Assembly: GCA_946479505.1 (NCBI GenBank) | Contig: CAMLGC010000099.1 | Coordinates: 1-7,375 of the forward strand | From: an uncultured Sphingomonadaceae bacterium | GTDB lineage: Bacteria > Pseudomonadota > Alphaproteobacteria > Sphingomonadales > Sphingomonadaceae | Length of the DNA stretch: 7,375 bases | Direction of reading: 5' to 3' | In this document: positions 6,612-7,375 of the stretch, one piece after another | Layout: the number at the start of each line of letters is the position of its first letter | Position numbering within the stretch: the stretch's first letter is position 1 | Program-made: the position numbers and the translations under genes | The notes under the pieces: model-generated | Databases searched by the model: none | What the model was told of the DNA's origin: nothing | The model's input: the letters and a program-made list of their open reading frames with translations, nothing else

Positions 6612-6755
6612 TTACGCCCTTGCCTTGAGCTGTACTTTGGCACAATCTGTTGTGGTTGAGTTCGGGGGCGGACCCAATCTCTGGTAGGACAGCGCCTGCG
6701 ACCCATTGTCGCAGGAAACCCCGATTCGCGCCTGCGAAAGGTGCGGGGTGCGCAT
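6612..6755 (-). CDS. Possible 47-residue protein divergent from nrdA
   Basis: I do not recognise this ORF (MRTPHLSQARIGVSCDNGSQ at the start, ending KVQLKARA, TAA at 6614-6612). Its ATG at 6755 has a perfect-looking Shine-Dalgarno AGGAG (6766-6762) with a 6-nt spacer. Third-position G/C is high in the first two thirds and falls at the end. It has two Cys and no hydrophobic helix. Against it: it runs across the NrdR boxes and the nrdA leader hairpins, so its sequence may be constrained for other reasons. If nrdA is transcribed from near the boxes, this would be an antisense ORF. Confidence 0.22.
   Translation of the reverse strand: MRTPHLSQARIGVSCDNGSQALSYQRLGPPPNSTTTDCAKVQLKARA
6640..6655 (+). 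promoter_or_regulatory. NrdR box 1 upstream of nrdA
   Basis: The 16-mer GCACAATCTGTTGTGG contains the perfect dyad CACAA-N4-TTGTG. It matches the NrdR consensus ACACWATATATWGTGT at 12 of 16 positions, with all dyad positions from 2 to 6 and their partners correct. NrdR is the ATP/dATP-sensing repressor of ribonucleotide reductase genes. The site is about 200 bp before the nrdA ATG. Confidence 0.65.
6672..6687 (+). promoter_or_regulatory. NrdR box 2 (imperfect) upstream of nrdA
   Basis: ACCCAATCTCTGGTAG matches the NrdR consensus at 10 of 16 positions and shares CAATCT in register with box 1. Its centre is exactly 32 bp from that of box 1, about three helical turns, which is the usual spacing of paired NrdR boxes. 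The match alone is weak; the spacing to a strong box is what supports it. Confidence 0.5.
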
Positions 6756-6831
6756 TTTGTTCTCCTGATCCGGCCCGTCCCGGTGTAGCATGGGGGCTTG
6801 CCCCCTGATTCGAACGGACCGGGAACACCGG
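6695..6831 (+). promoter_or_regulatory. Structured 5' leader of nrdA with competing helices
   Basis: Three hairpins lie between the NrdR boxes and nrdA. Hairpin 1 is CCTGCGAC (6695-6702) with GTCGCAGG (6708-6715), a perfect 8-bp stem with a 5-nt loop. Hairpin 2 is TTCGC (6725-6729) with GCGAA (6734-6738). The third structure is an outer stem CCGGTGT (6780-6786) with ACACCGG (6825-6831), enclosing GGGGG-CTTG-CCCCC (6792-6805), a CUUG tetraloop. The right arm of hairpin 1 can instead pair over 7 bp with CCTGCGA (6731-6737), which would break both hairpin 1 and hairpin 2. The structure ends before the ribosome binding site (GGGGGAG, 6843-6849). I do not recognise a known riboswitch class. The transcription start is unknown, so the leader might not include hairpin 1. 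Confidence 0.4.
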
Positions 6832-6857
6832 CCCAGGCCCTTGGGGGAGCCGTAGCG

Positions 6858-7375
6858 ATGGATTTCAGGGATCAGGAACGCGAGAACGATATGGCCACCG
6901 ACACGATCGAGGCAGCCGCCGCCAGCGCCGCCGCCACCGTCAAGGAGGCGCTCGCCGACGCGCCCGCCAAGGACCAGGGCGCGCGCCCGCTGCCCTATCC
7001 GGTCGAGGTCGATCACGGCCGCGATTCGCTCCTCACCGAGTTCGGCAAGGAGACGCTGCGGGACCGCTATCTGCTGCCCGGCGAATCGTTCCAGGACCTG
7101 TTCGTCCGCGTCGCTTCGGCCTATGCCGACGATGCCGCGCACGCGCAGCGGCTCTACGATTACATCTCGAAGCTCTGGTTCATGCCGGCCACCCCCGTGC
7201 TGTCGAACGGCGGCACCGGGCGCGGCCTCCCGATCTCGTGCTACCTCAATTCGGTGCCCGACAGCCTAGAAGGCATCGTCGACACCTGGAACGAGAATGT
7301 CTGGCTCGCCTCGCGCGGCGGCGGCATCGGCACCTATTGGGGCAGCGTGCGCGGCATCGGCGAGCCGGTCGGCCT
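6858..7375 (+). CDS. nrdA: NrdA, ribonucleoside-diphosphate reductase alpha subunit (5' part; continues past the right edge)
   Basis: NrdA reduces ribonucleoside diphosphates to deoxyribonucleotides, using a radical delivered by NrdB. The 172 visible residues include a low-complexity Ala/Asp-rich start (about 1-45), then LLTEFGKETLRDRYLLPGES (58-77), PATPVLSNGGTGRGLPISCY (110-129) and NENVWLASRGGGIGTYWG (145-162). C128 in LPISC corresponds to the redox-active substrate-site cysteine C225 of E. coli NrdA. Only about 55 variable residues precede the catalytic core. The ~90-residue ATP-cone with its V-x-KRDG signature, which senses dATP in E. coli NrdA, is not there. The ATG at 6858 has GGGGGAG (6843-6849) 8 nt upstream. 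ATG 6891 (residue 12) is a less likely start. Control by NrdR is suggested by the upstream boxes. The catalytic C-terminal part is outside the window. Confidence 0.93.
   Translation, partial: MDFRDQERENDMATDTIEAAAASAAATVKEALADAPAKDQGARPLPYPVEVDHGRDSLLTEFGKETLRDRYLLPGESFQDLFVRVASAYADDAAHAQRLYDYISKLWFMPATPVLSNGGTGRGLPISCYLNSVPDSLEGIVDTWNENVWLASRGGGIGTYWGSVRGIGEPVG

Larger units (their letters stand above)
6395..6857. other. 463-bp intergenic region between the c-di-GMP gene and nrdA
   Basis: The region holds a GC hairpin just after the upstream gene (6403-6423), a stretch with AT-rich patches (6470-6610) in which I see no convincing gene, a pair of NrdR-like boxes (6640-6687), and a hairpin-rich nrdA leader (6695-6831). 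Base composition is more mixed than in the flanking genes. A weak promoter-like pair TTGCCT (6620-6625) and CACAAT (6641-6646) overlaps the first box, as expected for a repressed promoter, but its 15-bp spacer is short. Small open frames at 6445-6603 (+) and 6612-6755 (-) exist; only the second has a good ribosome binding site. Confidence 0.7.

Noticed and set aside
6638..6653. Sigma-54-like TGGCAC near the nrdA promoter
   Set aside because: The GC expected 10 bp after GG is TG here, so the -12 element is missing. The sequence is better explained by the NrdR dyad.
6573..6811. Three GANTC (CcrM methylation) sites before nrdA
   Set aside because: The number is close to chance expectation for 463 bp, with no clustering at a promoter element.
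6780..6831. tRNA-like GATTCGAAC near nrdA
   Set aside because: The flanking bases do not form a T-arm on either strand, and no acceptor or anticodon stem can be drawn.

Overview
The window is GC-rich, tightly packed bacterial chromosome. It most resembles an alphaproteobacterium of the Sphingomonas group. The reasons are the strong G/C bias at third codon positions, a GGAAC-N16-CGTT promoter of the EcfG (alphaproteobacterial general stress response) type, and the overall look of NrdA and UvrB. The taxonomic call comes from family knowledge, not from a search. I see no mobile element, CRISPR array, tRNA or rRNA.

Layout, left to right. (1) Positions 1-774, minus strand: the first 85 codons of the repair helicase gene uvrB, which runs off the left edge, and upstream of it an unrecognised four-helix membrane protein. 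(2) 875-2196, plus strand: a ClC-family chloride/proton antiporter. A good ribosome binding site and a 10-residue leader ORF precede it, and the leader's stop overlaps a GTG start (GTGA). (3) 2214-2425, plus strand: an EcfG-type promoter driving a 47-residue DUF5670 (lmo0937-family) membrane protein. (4) 2433-3608, minus strand: a membrane-anchored NAPE-PLD-like metallo-beta-lactamase-fold hydrolase. It converges on the small gene with only 7 bp between the stop codons. (5) 3749-6394, plus strand: a large cyclic-di-GMP protein, multi-TM, PAS, GGDEF, EAL and PilZ, followed by a GC-rich hairpin. (6) 6395-6857: a 463-bp intergenic region with a pair of NrdR-like boxes spaced 32 bp and a structured leader. 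(7) 6858 to the right edge, plus strand: the start of nrdA, class I ribonucleotide reductase large subunit, apparently without the N-terminal ATP-cone.

These are mostly independent single-gene units, not one operon or a dedicated system. Two themes recur. Envelope and stress: ClC, DUF5670 under EcfG control, the membrane hydrolase and the c-di-GMP sensor. DNA synthesis and repair: uvrB and nrdA. The most notable points are regulatory: the stress promoter, the NrdR box pair with a possible alternative-helix leader on nrdA, and the overlapping leader ORF of the ClC gene. I found no convincing evidence of a wholly new multi-gene system.
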